In this document: positions 1-7,145 of the stretch, in pieces
How the letters are laid out: each line of letters opens with the position of its first letter
Position numbering within the stretch: the first letter of the stretch is position 1
Assembly: GCA_030430025.1 (NCBI GenBank)
Contig: JAUIGR010000027.1
Span: 1-32,528, forward strand
DNA length: 32,528 nt
Source of the DNA: Gammaproteobacteria bacterium
Lineage (GTDB): Bacteria; Pseudomonadota; Gammaproteobacteria; Xanthomonadales; Marinicellaceae
Direction of reading: 5' to 3'
The notes under the pieces: generated by a model
What the model was told of the DNA's origin: nothing
The model's input: the letters and a program-made list of their open reading frames with translations, nothing else
Databases searched by the model: none
Position numbers and translations under genes: made by a program

Positions 1-236
1 TTTGCTGATGTTTTTTGACCTTACTTGAGCCTGATGGCTCAAGGTGGCACCTCCCTGTGCCACACCATCGACCATAAAAAAGTTTCTGGAAAACTTTTTC
101 ACGTTAGCCTGAGAGCCGCATGGAAGCAGCGAATAAAAATGCATCGTGACACCTGTTTCCTGGTCGAAAAAATGTGCAAAATTGAAGCAACTCTGTATAT
201 TTAACAATAAGTTATGCATTTTTCAGGTTCGACTAA
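1..236 (+). repeat. Structured dispersed repeat, copy 1 (cut by window edge)
   Basis: This is the right-hand three quarters of the ~311-bp repeat seen complete at 6756-7066 and 15901-16212. It ends in the same TTTTTCAGGTTCGACTAA terminus. It keeps the CTTGAGCC/GGCTCAAG hairpin, the GTGGCAC/GTGCCAC hairpin and the long TCGACCA (68-74) / TGGTCGA (161-167) pairing. It is closest to the copy at 15901-16212, with only about eight to ten differences by eye. The left end lies outside the window. I do not recognise a named family; the inverted ends and the absence of a conserved gene suggest a non-autonomous MITE-like element. Confidence 0.85.
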
Positions 237-536
237 TTACTTAAGTGATTCTCTCAGAACGGCACATTCTACATCAAAAATGCACTTACACAGGAGGGAT
301 ACCTAGAACTAGCTGCCTGTTGACCCCTATTATCTATAAGGCAGTGCTATTATGAATGTATTGATTTTCTTTATTCTCAACATCACTTCTATTATAATAT
401 CGGCGCCATTCAGCTACCTGCTACGGGAGCAAGGCCAATGATAAAGTTTTGTCCGTCATTTGACAATCTCCATGCTGTCAAGTCATGACAAAATCAGGCA
501 TAAGCCAGTTCATCCAAACCAAACGGAGAGTGTAAG
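237..536 (+). promoter_or_regulatory. Leader/promoter region of the pdh operon
   Basis: No convincing gene lies in these 300 bases. Candidate sigma-70 -10 boxes are a perfect TATAAT at 393-398, with a weak TTTATT 17 bp upstream, and an extended TGC-TATTAT at 345-353. A large imperfect dyad spans 447-493: TTTTGTC (447-453) pairs with GACAAAA (487-493), and TTGACA (460-465) pairs with TGTCAA (476-481). It could be an operator or an mRNA hairpin just before pdhA. A 29-codon hydrophobic reading frame at 352-441 is discussed as a finding. Promoter positions are inferred by eye. Confidence 0.4.
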
Positions 537-1619
537 TTGACTACTGTTGCATCATTTGATATCGATTATCTGCAATACCTGTCACCCAATGGTGATTTGG
601 TCGGTGATAAGAAACCTAGTATCGCCAGTAATTTTGAACATCTGAAATCCATTTACGAATTGATGGTTATGACTCGTACTTTTGACGCCAAAGCGGTTGC
701 TCTACAAAGAACGGGAAAAATGGGAACCTATGCCTCTTGTTTAGGGCATGAAGCAGTCCACATTGGCATTGGCGCAGCGATGGAAGAATCAGATGTTTTT
801 GCTCCAATGTATAGAGAATACGGAACCCAATTCTACCGTGGCGTCAAAATGTCCGAGGTTTTGATGTATTGGGGTGGTGATGAAAGGGGCTCAAATTTTT
901 CAGGACCTAAACACGATTTTCCCTGGTGCGTACCCATCGCAACACAATGTATGCATGCAGCGGGTGCTGCGCTTTCGTTCAAATTAAGAAAAGAAAAAAG
1001 AGCTGCTGTCAGTGTGGTTGGTGATGGTGGCAGTTCAAAAGGTGATTTCCTTGAAGCCATCAATGCGGCCAGTGCTTTCCAGTTACCTATGGTACTGATG
1101 ATTGTTAACAATCAGTGGGCCATATCTGTACCACGTAAGAAACAAAGTGCAGGCAGAACACTTGCACAAAAGGGAATCGCAGGTGGTTTACCATCTGTTC
1201 AAGTTGATGGTAACGATTATATTGCAGTTTATACCGCCGTTAAGTCTGCACTTAAAAGAGCCAAAGAAGGCAAAGGAGCTTCGGTCATTGAAGCCATCAC
1301 TTATCGACTCAGTGACCATACCACAGCAGATGATGCCAGCCGATATCGCCCTAATGAAGAAGTAGATAATGCTCGTGAGTTTGAACCCATCAAGCGTATG
1401 CGCACCTATCTGATAAAACAAAATCAATGGAACGAAAATCTAGAAAACCAACTACTCAACACATGTAAAAAAGAAGTCGATAAAGCAGTAGAACAATATT
1501 TAAATGCCGAACCACTTAATGTCACAGACATGTTTGATTATATGTATGCTGATCTGCCACATGACTTGGAGGCACAACGTCGCTATGCTTTAGAAATGGA
1601 GGAAAAATCAAATGGCTAA
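537..1619 (+). CDS. pdhA: Pyruvate dehydrogenase E1 component, alpha subunit
   Basis: Thiamine-diphosphate subunit of the 2-oxoacid dehydrogenase complex; with the beta subunit it decarboxylates pyruvate and passes the acetyl group to lipoyl-E2. The 360-residue length is normal for this heterotetrameric E1 type. The ThDP motif starts at GDG (162-164) and ends at NN about 28 residues later, in VNNQWAISVP. The following TLAQKGIAGGLPSVQVDGND stretch resembles Gram-positive-type PdhA more than branched-chain E1 alpha, so pyruvate is the preferred substrate call, though a branched-chain enzyme is not excluded. The start is TTG, chosen because GGAG (525-528) sits about 8 nt upstream and no in-frame ATG is nearby. 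It overlaps pdhB by 8 bp. Confidence 0.88.
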   Translation: MTTVASFDIDYLQYLSPNGDLVGDKKPSIASNFEHLKSIYELMVMTRTFDAKAVALQRTGKMGTYASCLGHEAVHIGIGAAMEESDVFAPMYREYGTQFYRGVKMSEVLMYWGGDERGSNFSGPKHDFPWCVPIATQCMHAAGAALSFKLRKEKRAAVSVVGDGGSSKGDFLEAINAASAFQLPMVLMIVNNQWAISVPRKKQSAGRTLAQKGIAGGLPSVQVDGNDYIAVYTAVKSALKRAKEGKGASVIEAITYRLSDHTTADDASRYRPNEEVDNAREFEPIKRMRTYLIKQNQWNENLENQLLNTCKKEVDKAVEQYLNAEPLNVTDMFDYMYADLPHDLEAQRRYALEMEEKSNG

Positions 1620-2592
1620 AGTTACAATGGTAGAAGCTGTCACAATGGCATTGGCATATGAGTTGAAAAATGACAAAGACGTTGTTATTCTTGGAGAAGA
1701 TGTTGGTATCAATGGCGGTGTTTTCAGAGCCACTAATGGTCTGGCTCAAAAATTTGGTGAAGAACGTGTTATTGATACTCCATTAGCTGAAGCCATGATT
1801 GCTGGATTGACTGTCGGCATGGCTACTCAAGGCATGAAGCCAATTGCAGAAGCACAGTTCATGGGATTTATTTACCCCATGGTTGAACAAATCATCTGTC
1901 ACGCTGCCCGTTTTCGTAATAGAACACGTGGAAGAATGACCTGTCCTTTAGTGATTCGGGCCCCTTATGGTGGGGGCATTCATGCTCCAGAACATCATTC
2001 AGAAAGCACTGAAGCCATGTTTGCACACATGCCTGGCATTCGTGTAGTTATACCCTCATCACCAAGCCGAGCATACGGTTTATTATTAGCAGCTATCCGC
2101 AACCCAGATCCAGTATTATTCCTTGAACCTAAACGTGTTTATCATCTTAACAAAGAAGAAGTAGAAGACGATGGTGAAGAATTTCCTTTAGACATGTGCT
2201 ATGTGCTACGTGAGGGCACTGACCTGACGCTAGTTTCTTGGGGAGCCATGATGAAAGAAACAATGGAAGCAGCAGAGCAACTAGAGACCCAAGGGGTTTC
2301 TGTCGAAGTGATCGATGTTGCTACAATCAGTCCTTTAGACATGGATACGATACACGAATCAGTAGCCAAAACTGGTCGATGTGTGATTATTCAGGAGGCT
2401 GCTCGTCACTGTGGTGTGGCTTCAGAGATCGCAGCCAACTTAGCAGACCAAGGTCTCTATAACTTACATGCACCTGTTAAACGAGTGACTGGCTATGACA
2501 CTATCATGCCTTTATTTAAAATGGAGAAAAAATACATGCCATCCACTGCCAGAATTTTAGACACTGTGAACAAAGTATTGGAGGTCTCATGA
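1612..2592 (+). CDS. pdhB: Pyruvate dehydrogenase E1 component, beta subunit
   Basis: Transketolase-like beta subunit that completes the E1 active site and contacts E2. It is 326 residues, the usual size. Visible family signatures are LGEDVGINGGVFRAT near the N-terminus, ERVIDTPLAEAMIAGLTVGMA, the APYGGGIHAPEHHSES loop, and a C-terminal transketolase domain with LVSWGAMMKET. The ATG lies inside the end of pdhA, 9 nt after the GGAGG at 1599-1603, so translation is probably coupled. The 3' end overlaps the E2 start by 4 bp (ATGA), which together with the stoichiometry of the complex argues for one operon. Confidence 0.9.
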   Translation: MAKVTMVEAVTMALAYELKNDKDVVILGEDVGINGGVFRATNGLAQKFGEERVIDTPLAEAMIAGLTVGMATQGMKPIAEAQFMGFIYPMVEQIICHAARFRNRTRGRMTCPLVIRAPYGGGIHAPEHHSESTEAMFAHMPGIRVVIPSSPSRAYGLLLAAIRNPDPVLFLEPKRVYHLNKEEVEDDGEEFPLDMCYVLREGTDLTLVSWGAMMKETMEAAEQLETQGVSVEVIDVATISPLDMDTIHESVAKTGRCVIIQEAARHCGVASEIAANLADQGLYNLHAPVKRVTGYDTIMPLFKMEKKYMPSTARILDTVNKVLEVS

Positions 2593-3851
2593 GCATTTTC
2601 AAATTACCTGATTTAGGTGAAGGGTTACCAGACGCTGAGATCGTTGAATGGCATGTCAAAGTCGGTGACACAGTAGAAATTGATCAACCCATGGTCTCTA
2701 TGGAAACAGCCAAAGCTGTTGTTGACGTCCCAGTACCCATCAGTGGCGTAGTCAGTAAACTTTATGGCGAACCTGGGGATGTCATCGATACAGGTGCACC
2801 ACTGATTGAATTCAATACAGACAATAAACAAACTCAAACCGATTCACCTGCTCAACTGCGAGCAGAAGCAGAAAAAGTATTGAAAGATCTGAATGAGGAA
2901 GCCAGTAATAAAAAAGAAGAACCTGTAGGGACGGTTGTCGGTCAAATGGAAACCTCTGATCACGTGGTTGACTCAATGCAAAGCTTTGGTGGAAAAAAAG
3001 CGGCACCAGCTGTTCGCGCATTAGCAAAAAAATTAAAAGTTGATCTAAACCTAGTTGAAGCTACCGGCGCTGGTGGTGTCATTCGCCCCAGCGATGTCAA
3101 AAAAGCAGCAACCACTCAAACTGCTATAGCTGAAGATAGCCCAAAAATCGAGGCACTTTCTACCGTCTTGAAAACAACACCAGCAAAAGCAGACTCAACA
3201 GAAACTAAGATCACAGGAAACTGGGAACAAGTCAAAGGCTCTCGTCGAACAATGGCTCGTGTTATGACTGCATCACATGCAACTGTTGTACCTACTACCA
3301 TAATGGATGATGCCGATATCCATGCTTGGCAACCAGGTCAAGACATCACTGTGCGATTGATACGTTCATTAGTTGTTGCAGCTAGGGCAGAACCTTCACT
3401 GAATGCTTGGTTTGATGGTGAAAAGCTGGCACGACGTATGATCAAACACGTAGATGTAGGAATCGCCGTTGACACCGAAGACGGATTGTTTGTTCCAACC
3501 CTGAGAAATTGTGACTCCCTGGAAGCACCACAAATCAGGGAAGAAATGAATTTGATAAAAACCCAAGTAAAAACCCGTAGTATCCCGCCTGAAGCGATGA
3601 AGGACTATACCATCATGCTATCAAATTTCGGCGTTTATGCAGGTCGATACGCGACACCGGTCATTACACCTCCTTGTGTAGCCATCATTGCTGCCGGAAA
3701 GTTATCACATGATGTGGTTCCTATTATGGGCGGTATGGAAGCACACCGCATAATTCCTCTGTCATTGACATTTGATCATCGGGCAGTCACTGGTGGCGAA
3801 GCAGCTCGATTTTTAGCTGCTATGATTAGAGATCTGTCCTTGCCCAATTAA
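2589..3851 (+). CDS. pdhC: Dihydrolipoamide acyltransferase (E2) of the pyruvate dehydrogenase complex
   Basis: Core acyltransferase that carries the acetyl group on a lipoyl lysine and hands it to CoA. Domain order over 420 residues: one lipoyl domain (about 1-78; lipoyl Lys42 in METAKAVVD), an acidic Ala/Glu-rich linker, a peripheral-subunit-binding domain (about 136-172, APAVRALAKKL...GGVIRPSDV), then the catalytic domain (about 215-420). The catalytic motif reads DHRAVTGG, so His is kept but the Asp of the common HxxxDG is Thr; Asn is also known there in some E2p enzymes. There is one lipoyl domain, not the three of E. coli AceF. No E3 (lpd) follows, so E3 must come from elsewhere. Confidence 0.87.
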   Translation: MSIFKLPDLGEGLPDAEIVEWHVKVGDTVEIDQPMVSMETAKAVVDVPVPISGVVSKLYGEPGDVIDTGAPLIEFNTDNKQTQTDSPAQLRAEAEKVLKDLNEEASNKKEEPVGTVVGQMETSDHVVDSMQSFGGKKAAPAVRALAKKLKVDLNLVEATGAGGVIRPSDVKKAATTQTAIAEDSPKIEALSTVLKTTPAKADSTETKITGNWEQVKGSRRTMARVMTASHATVVPTTIMDDADIHAWQPGQDITVRLIRSLVVAARAEPSLNAWFDGEKLARRMIKHVDVGIAVDTEDGLFVPTLRNCDSLEAPQIREEMNLIKTQVKTRSIPPEAMKDYTIMLSNFGVYAGRYATPVITPPCVAIIAAGKLSHDVVPIMGGMEAHRIIPLSLTFDHRAVTGGEAARFLAAMIRDLSLPN

Positions 3852-3869
3852 GAAAACACCTTCATCAAT

Positions 3870-3903
3870 AAAACGCTCAACAACTCAGTTGGGCGTTTTT
3901 TTT
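3870..3903 (+). terminator. Rho-independent terminator of the pdh operon
   Basis: AAAACGCTCAAC and GTTGGGCGTTTT form a stem around a six-base loop, followed by a run of eight T. It lies 18 nt after the E2 stop codon and separates the pdh operon from hvfA. Confidence 0.9.
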
Positions 3904-4045
3904 GTAAGGAAATATGTTATCAAAGGTCTGTATCTATACTTTTTCGATCATTCTTTAACTGACATTTAATAAAATATGTGTCAATATACCGAACGTAAAC
4001 TTAACAACAAAATGGTTTACCATAACTTTAAACTAACATTCCTTC

Positions 4046-4050
4046 GGAGG
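4046..4050 (+). promoter_or_regulatory. Strong ribosome binding site of hvfA
   Basis: GGAGG seven bases before the ATG at 4058 is one of the strongest Shine-Dalgarno sequences in the window; hvfB behind it has only a weak AAAGAA. This fits a precursor peptide made in excess over its maturation enzyme. I could not fix a promoter in 3904-4045: CTGACA (3959-3964) with CAATAT 17 bp on is weak. Confidence 0.7.
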
Positions 4051-4057
4051 AAAAACA

Positions 4058-4474
4058 ATGAAAGATATTAAACTAAAACCTGTAACTGCTGCAGTAGCGG
4101 CTGCGATCACATTGGTAGGTACAAGCTCTATGATCAACGACAATCCATTTGGTCAAACAGATTTAGTACAGGGCTATCAAAACGCCGAAGGTCATGCCAT
4201 TAAATTTGATGGTAAAGACGGTGAAGGCAAATGTGGCGAAGGTAAATGCGGTGACGATAAAAAAGCCGAAGGCAAATGTGGCGAAGGTAAATGCGGTGAC
4301 GATAAAAAAGCCGAAGGCAAATGTGGCGAAGGTAAATGCGGTGACGATAAAAAAGCCGAAGGCAAATGTGGTGAAGGCAAATGCGGCGACGACAAAAAAG
4401 CCGAAGGCAAATGTGGCGAAGGTAAATGCGGTGACGATAAAAAAGCCGAAGGCAAATGTGGTGGCAGCCAATAA
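4058..4474 (+). CDS. hvfA: HvfA-type copper-binding RiPP precursor with 11 EGKCG cores
   Basis: Precursor of a ribosomally made, post-translationally modified peptide. In the Haemophilus Hvf system the cysteines of EGKCG motifs are converted to oxazolone/thioamide groups that bind copper; that is known of the family and inferred here. The 138 residues comprise a short basic start, a hydrophobic Ala-rich segment (about 8-24, signal/export-like), a leader to about residue 55, then five units of EGKCGEGKCGDDKKA and a final EGKCG before GSQ. This gives eleven EGKCG motifs, and all eleven cysteines of the protein lie in them. The DUF692 enzyme gene starts 6 bp downstream. The modified peptide is likely periplasmic. 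Confidence 0.88.
   Translation: MKDIKLKPVTAAVAAAITLVGTSSMINDNPFGQTDLVQGYQNAEGHAIKFDGKDGEGKCGEGKCGDDKKAEGKCGEGKCGDDKKAEGKCGEGKCGDDKKAEGKCGEGKCGDDKKAEGKCGEGKCGDDKKAEGKCGGSQ
4223..4465 (+). repeat. 45-bp in-frame tandem repeat, five units plus a partial unit
   Basis: Units begin at 4223, 4268, 4313, 4358 and 4403, with a partial unit from 4448. Each encodes EGKCGEGKCGDDKKA. Units 1, 2, 3 and 5 look identical at the DNA level. Unit 4 (4358-4402) differs at several third-codon positions only, so the peptide is unchanged. Unit number could vary by slippage or recombination without breaking the frame. Confidence 0.95.
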
Positions 4475-4480
4475 AGAACC

Positions 4481-5347
4481 ATGAAATTATCTGAGCTTCA
4501 AGGCGCAGGTATTGGTTTGAGACGGGGATTGATTTCCCCGTTTCAATCCTACCTAAAAAATCATGGTTCTTTAGACCATGTCAGTTTCATGGAAGTCGCT
4601 CCTGAAAACTGGATTACTGTTGGTGGGCAGTCCAGGAGAGACTTCTTAATTTTTGCTGAACAATACCCTATCGTCTTACATGGTCTTTCTTTGTCAATTG
4701 GGGGACCAGATCCTTTAAATGAAACCCTAATTAAGCAAATTAAATCATTCAAACACGACCTACAGTCACCGCTGTATTCAGAACATTTATCTTACTGTAC
4801 TGATGGAGGGCAGCTTTACGACCTAATGCCCATACCTTTTACTTACGCTGCAGCTAAATATGTGGCTGATCGTGTGATGCGAGTACAAGACATATTAGGT
4901 GAACAAATGGCATTAGAACATGTTTCTTACTATTTAACCCACCCAGGTGCAGAAATGTCAGAAATAGAGTTTATTAACACTGTATTAGAAAAAGCTGACT
5001 GTTTATTACACCTTGACGTAAATAACATATACGTGAATGCTATTAACCATTGCTATGATCCTTATCAATTTTTAGACGCGCTCCCTCACAATCGTATCGC
5101 ATATATTCACATTGCTGGACATTACGACGAAGATGAAGATCTAAAAATCGATACACATGGGGCTGATGTGAAAGACGATGTCTGGGAAATTCTTGATTAC
5201 ACTTACAAAAATTTTGGCATATTTCCCACCTTATTAGAACGTGATTTCAATTATCCGCAAGTCAATCAACTACTTTCTGAAGTGAATCGTATTCACAATG
5301 CCCAACAAGTTTACAATAAGAGCAATGTCCAACAAGCCGGACTTTAA
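4481..5347 (+). CDS. hvfB: DUF692 multinuclear non-heme iron oxygenase (HvfB/BufB/MbnB family)
   Basis: Peptide-modifying oxygenase expected to act on the cysteines of the adjacent precursor together with its DUF2063 partner. It is 288 residues with a TIM-barrel-type fold expected for the family. Family motifs visible in order: VLHGLSLSIGG (His67), YSEHLSYC (Glu101, His102), LEHVSYYL (Glu146, His147), LHLDVNNIYVN (Asp179, Asn182), YIHIAGHYD (His210, His214), then DTHGADV and LLERDFNYP. These polar residues are the candidate metal ligands; I do not assign each to an iron. The start is 6 bp after hvfA and it overlaps hvfC. It is cytoplasmic, with no signal peptide. Confidence 0.92.
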   Translation: MKLSELQGAGIGLRRGLISPFQSYLKNHGSLDHVSFMEVAPENWITVGGQSRRDFLIFAEQYPIVLHGLSLSIGGPDPLNETLIKQIKSFKHDLQSPLYSEHLSYCTDGGQLYDLMPIPFTYAAAKYVADRVMRVQDILGEQMALEHVSYYLTHPGAEMSEIEFINTVLEKADCLLHLDVNNIYVNAINHCYDPYQFLDALPHNRIAYIHIAGHYDEDEDLKIDTHGADVKDDVWEILDYTYKNFGIFPTLLERDFNYPQVNQLLSEVNRIHNAQQVYNKSNVQQAGL

Positions 5348-6092
5348 GCAACTTCAAATTGATTTTGCAGCACATATTCGCCACCCAGCGGAAGTGCCTG
5401 CTCCAATCGGCATAGAAAACAGACGTTTGGTTATATACCGTAAACTTTTTATCAATAGTTTATCAAACTTGATAGCAAGTACTTTTCCAGTCTTACATAG
5501 CTTATATTCAAATAATGATTGGCAACAATTGATACGGGATTTTTTTCAGCCTGAATTAAACAAAACACCTCACTTTCCAGAAATTCCTCGAGAGTTTCTT
5601 GCTTTCATACAATCTAAAACATTAACTGCTGGTGATAAACCATTCTTGCAAGAACTCGCTCTTTATGAATGGCTAGAATTACACTTAGACAAACATTTAC
5701 AAAAGATTGATTTTATAGCAAAAAACAGTAACGATCTGAACAACCAGATACCTGTCATCAACCCCATATCTTCTCTCAATGCCTTCAACTATCCTGTTCA
5801 TCAAATCAGTATAGATTTTCAACCTCAACACCCACTCGAACAAGCTGTATTTTTGTTATTATGGAGAGACCAGACAAATCAAGTTCGGTTCACAGAGCTG
5901 AATGCCATATCTGCCATGTTATGGGAAAATTTGAAAAACAACCCAAATAATAAGTCAGGTCAAGAGATTCTGAATGAAATAGCTATAAAAACCCAGTCAT
6001 CAGACATGACAGGATTCATTGAGTTTGGTTTGCAATCACTCAATAGATGGCAAAGGCAAGGCATTATCTGCGACACCAGGAATCAGTCATGA
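5325..6092 (+). CDS. hvfC: DUF2063 RiPP-maturation partner protein (HvfC/BufC family)
   Basis: Partner of the DUF692 oxygenase; members are thought to bring the precursor leader to the enzyme. An N-terminal DUF2063 region (about 1-100) is recognisable: DFKQLQIDFAAHIRHP, then RRLVIYRKLFINSLSNLIAS and the FPVLHSLY stretch, with EIPREFLAFI further on. The rest is less conserved. I place the start at the ATG at 5325 (MSNKPDF, 255 residues) because AAGAG lies just upstream and the family begins about there. An in-frame ATG at 5298 would add nine residues. It overlaps hvfB by 23 bp and shares ATGA with the next gene. Confidence 0.87.
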   Translation: MSNKPDFKQLQIDFAAHIRHPAEVPAPIGIENRRLVIYRKLFINSLSNLIASTFPVLHSLYSNNDWQQLIRDFFQPELNKTPHFPEIPREFLAFIQSKTLTAGDKPFLQELALYEWLELHLDKHLQKIDFIAKNSNDLNNQIPVINPISSLNAFNYPVHQISIDFQPQHPLEQAVFLLLWRDQTNQVRFTELNAISAMLWENLKNNPNNKSGQEILNEIAIKTQSSDMTGFIEFGLQSLNRWQRQGIICDTRNQS

Positions 6093-6754
6093 ATGCATCG
6101 TTACAAATTCAAAACATCATCATCAATCTAATCAGTCGATTAAATTCTATCGGACAGTGGCTTCCTCCATTTTTTTTAAGGGCTATCTTATTCTGGGAGT
6201 TCTGGGAGTCTGGTATCGAAAAATACAAAGGTGACAACTGGTTCAACCATATCCAAAAAAACTTTCCTTTCCCTTTTGATAAAATTCCTGCTGATATTTC
6301 TTGGTTTATGGCCACATGGGGAGAAATAGTCTTTTCAATATTGCTGCTACTGGGTTTATTTACACGTTTTGCAGCGTTATCATTAATTGTTATTACAGCT
6401 GTCGCTACAGCAGCCGTACACTGGCCAACTGAATTCAACTCACTATCAGAATTATGGCAAGGCTATGCCATTAGTGATAATGGACATGGTGATTTCAAGC
6501 TACCTTTGCTATTCGTTATCATGTTGATGCCGCTGTTATTCAATGGTGCTGGTAAATTCAGTATAGATCACCTCATAGCCATATTAACCGGAAACCATGT
6601 TGGAAACATACGCTCTGATTTCATATCTAAAGGATTGGCTTTTTCTGTATTAGGTCTGACTCTGTACTTTGTAATGCCAATGTTAGGGCTGATTTTATTT
6701 GTTATTGGCTTAGTACTGATGTTATTGGATCGATTCATCACACCCAGAGCCTAA
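6089..6754 (+). CDS. hvfX: DoxX-family membrane protein of the Hvf operon (HvfX-like)
   Basis: Inner-membrane DoxX-type protein, about 221 residues from the ATG at 6089, which overlaps the hvfC stop (ATGA) and follows AGGA by 8-9 nt. Frame-mates upstream of this ATG lie inside hvfC and are not part of the gene. Hydrophobic segments: FFLRAILFWEFWESGIEKY, a helix containing the WGEIVFSILLLLGLFTRF core that is typical of DoxX, one near AALSLIVITAVATAAV, one at LPLLFVIMLMPLLF, and a C-terminal pair around LTLYFVMPMLGLILFVIGL. DoxX genes are regular fourth members of DUF692/DUF2063 copper-peptide operons; the biochemical role is not known to me. A structured repeat begins 2 nt after the stop. Confidence 0.85.
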   Translation: MNASLQIQNIIINLISRLNSIGQWLPPFFLRAILFWEFWESGIEKYKGDNWFNHIQKNFPFPFDKIPADISWFMATWGEIVFSILLLLGLFTRFAALSLIVITAVATAAVHWPTEFNSLSELWQGYAISDNGHGDFKLPLLFVIMLMPLLFNGAGKFSIDHLIAILTGNHVGNIRSDFISKGLAFSVLGLTLYFVMPMLGLILFVIGLVLMLLDRFITPRA

Positions 6755-6755
6755 C

Positions 6756-7066
6756 TAATCAGCCCTGAAAAAATCCTTCCTGGCCTTTTCCAACATCGGT
6801 CAAAAAACACTTAAGCGCAAAAGTGTGATTTTGCTGATGTTTTTTTGACCTTACTTGAGCCTGATGGCTCAAGGTGGCACGTCCTTGTGCCACACCGTCG
6901 ACCAGAAAAAAGTTTCTGGAAAACTTTTTCACGTTAGCCTGAGAGCCGCATGGAAGCGGCGAGTAAAAAAGCATTGAAACACTTGTTTTCTGGTCGAAAA
7001 AATATGGATATTGTAATAAATTTATCTTATACAACAATAACTTATGCATTTTTCAGGTTCGACTAA
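6756..7066 (+). repeat. Structured dispersed repeat, copy 2 (full length)
   Basis: Complete ~311-bp copy in the 20-nt zone after hvfX, between two convergent operons. Ends: TAATCAGCCCTGAAAAA on the left and TTTTTCAGGTTCGACTAA on the right, an imperfect inverted repeat. Internal pairings: GGTCAAAAAAC (6798-6808) with 6839-6850; CTTGAGCC (6854-6861) with GGCTCAAG (6866-6873); GTGGCAC (6874-6880) with GTGCCAC (6887-6893); TCGACCAGAAAA (6898-6909) with TTTTCTGGTCGA (6986-6997), a perfect 12-bp helix; AAAAAGTTT (6907-6915) with AAACTTTTT (6921-6929); GCCGC (6945-6949) with GCGGC (6956-6960). No unambiguous target duplication is visible. Confidence 0.93.
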
Positions 7067-7145
7067 ATAGACGATCAACGTATCATAGACATTTTTGCAA
7101 AAATCCAACCATGACAAAAAGACAACCAGATATCGATTCACAACG

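Noticed and set aside
3904-4045. Defined sigma-70 or ECF promoter for the hvf operon
   Set aside because: CTGACA/CAATAT is a poor match and I could not recognise a convincing ECF site by eye, so no promoter is annotated.
4223-4465. CRISPR-like direct repeats
   Set aside because: Units are contiguous with no unique spacers and encode a peptide in frame.
4163-4484. Long open frames in the other frames and strand of the hvfA repeat
   Set aside because: The 45-bp unit is a multiple of three, so stop-free repeats appear in several frames. Only the frame with the strong ribosome binding site and EGKCG motifs fits the neighbouring genes.
6759-7049. Minus-strand open frame inside repeat copies (CGSQANVKKFSRNFF and flanks; also 10518-10706 and 15869-16195)
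   Set aside because: It follows from the shared repeat sequence. The frame ends at a different place in each copy (a stop after GRATLSR in copy 3, a shifted end in copy 4) and changes preserve base pairing rather than the protein.
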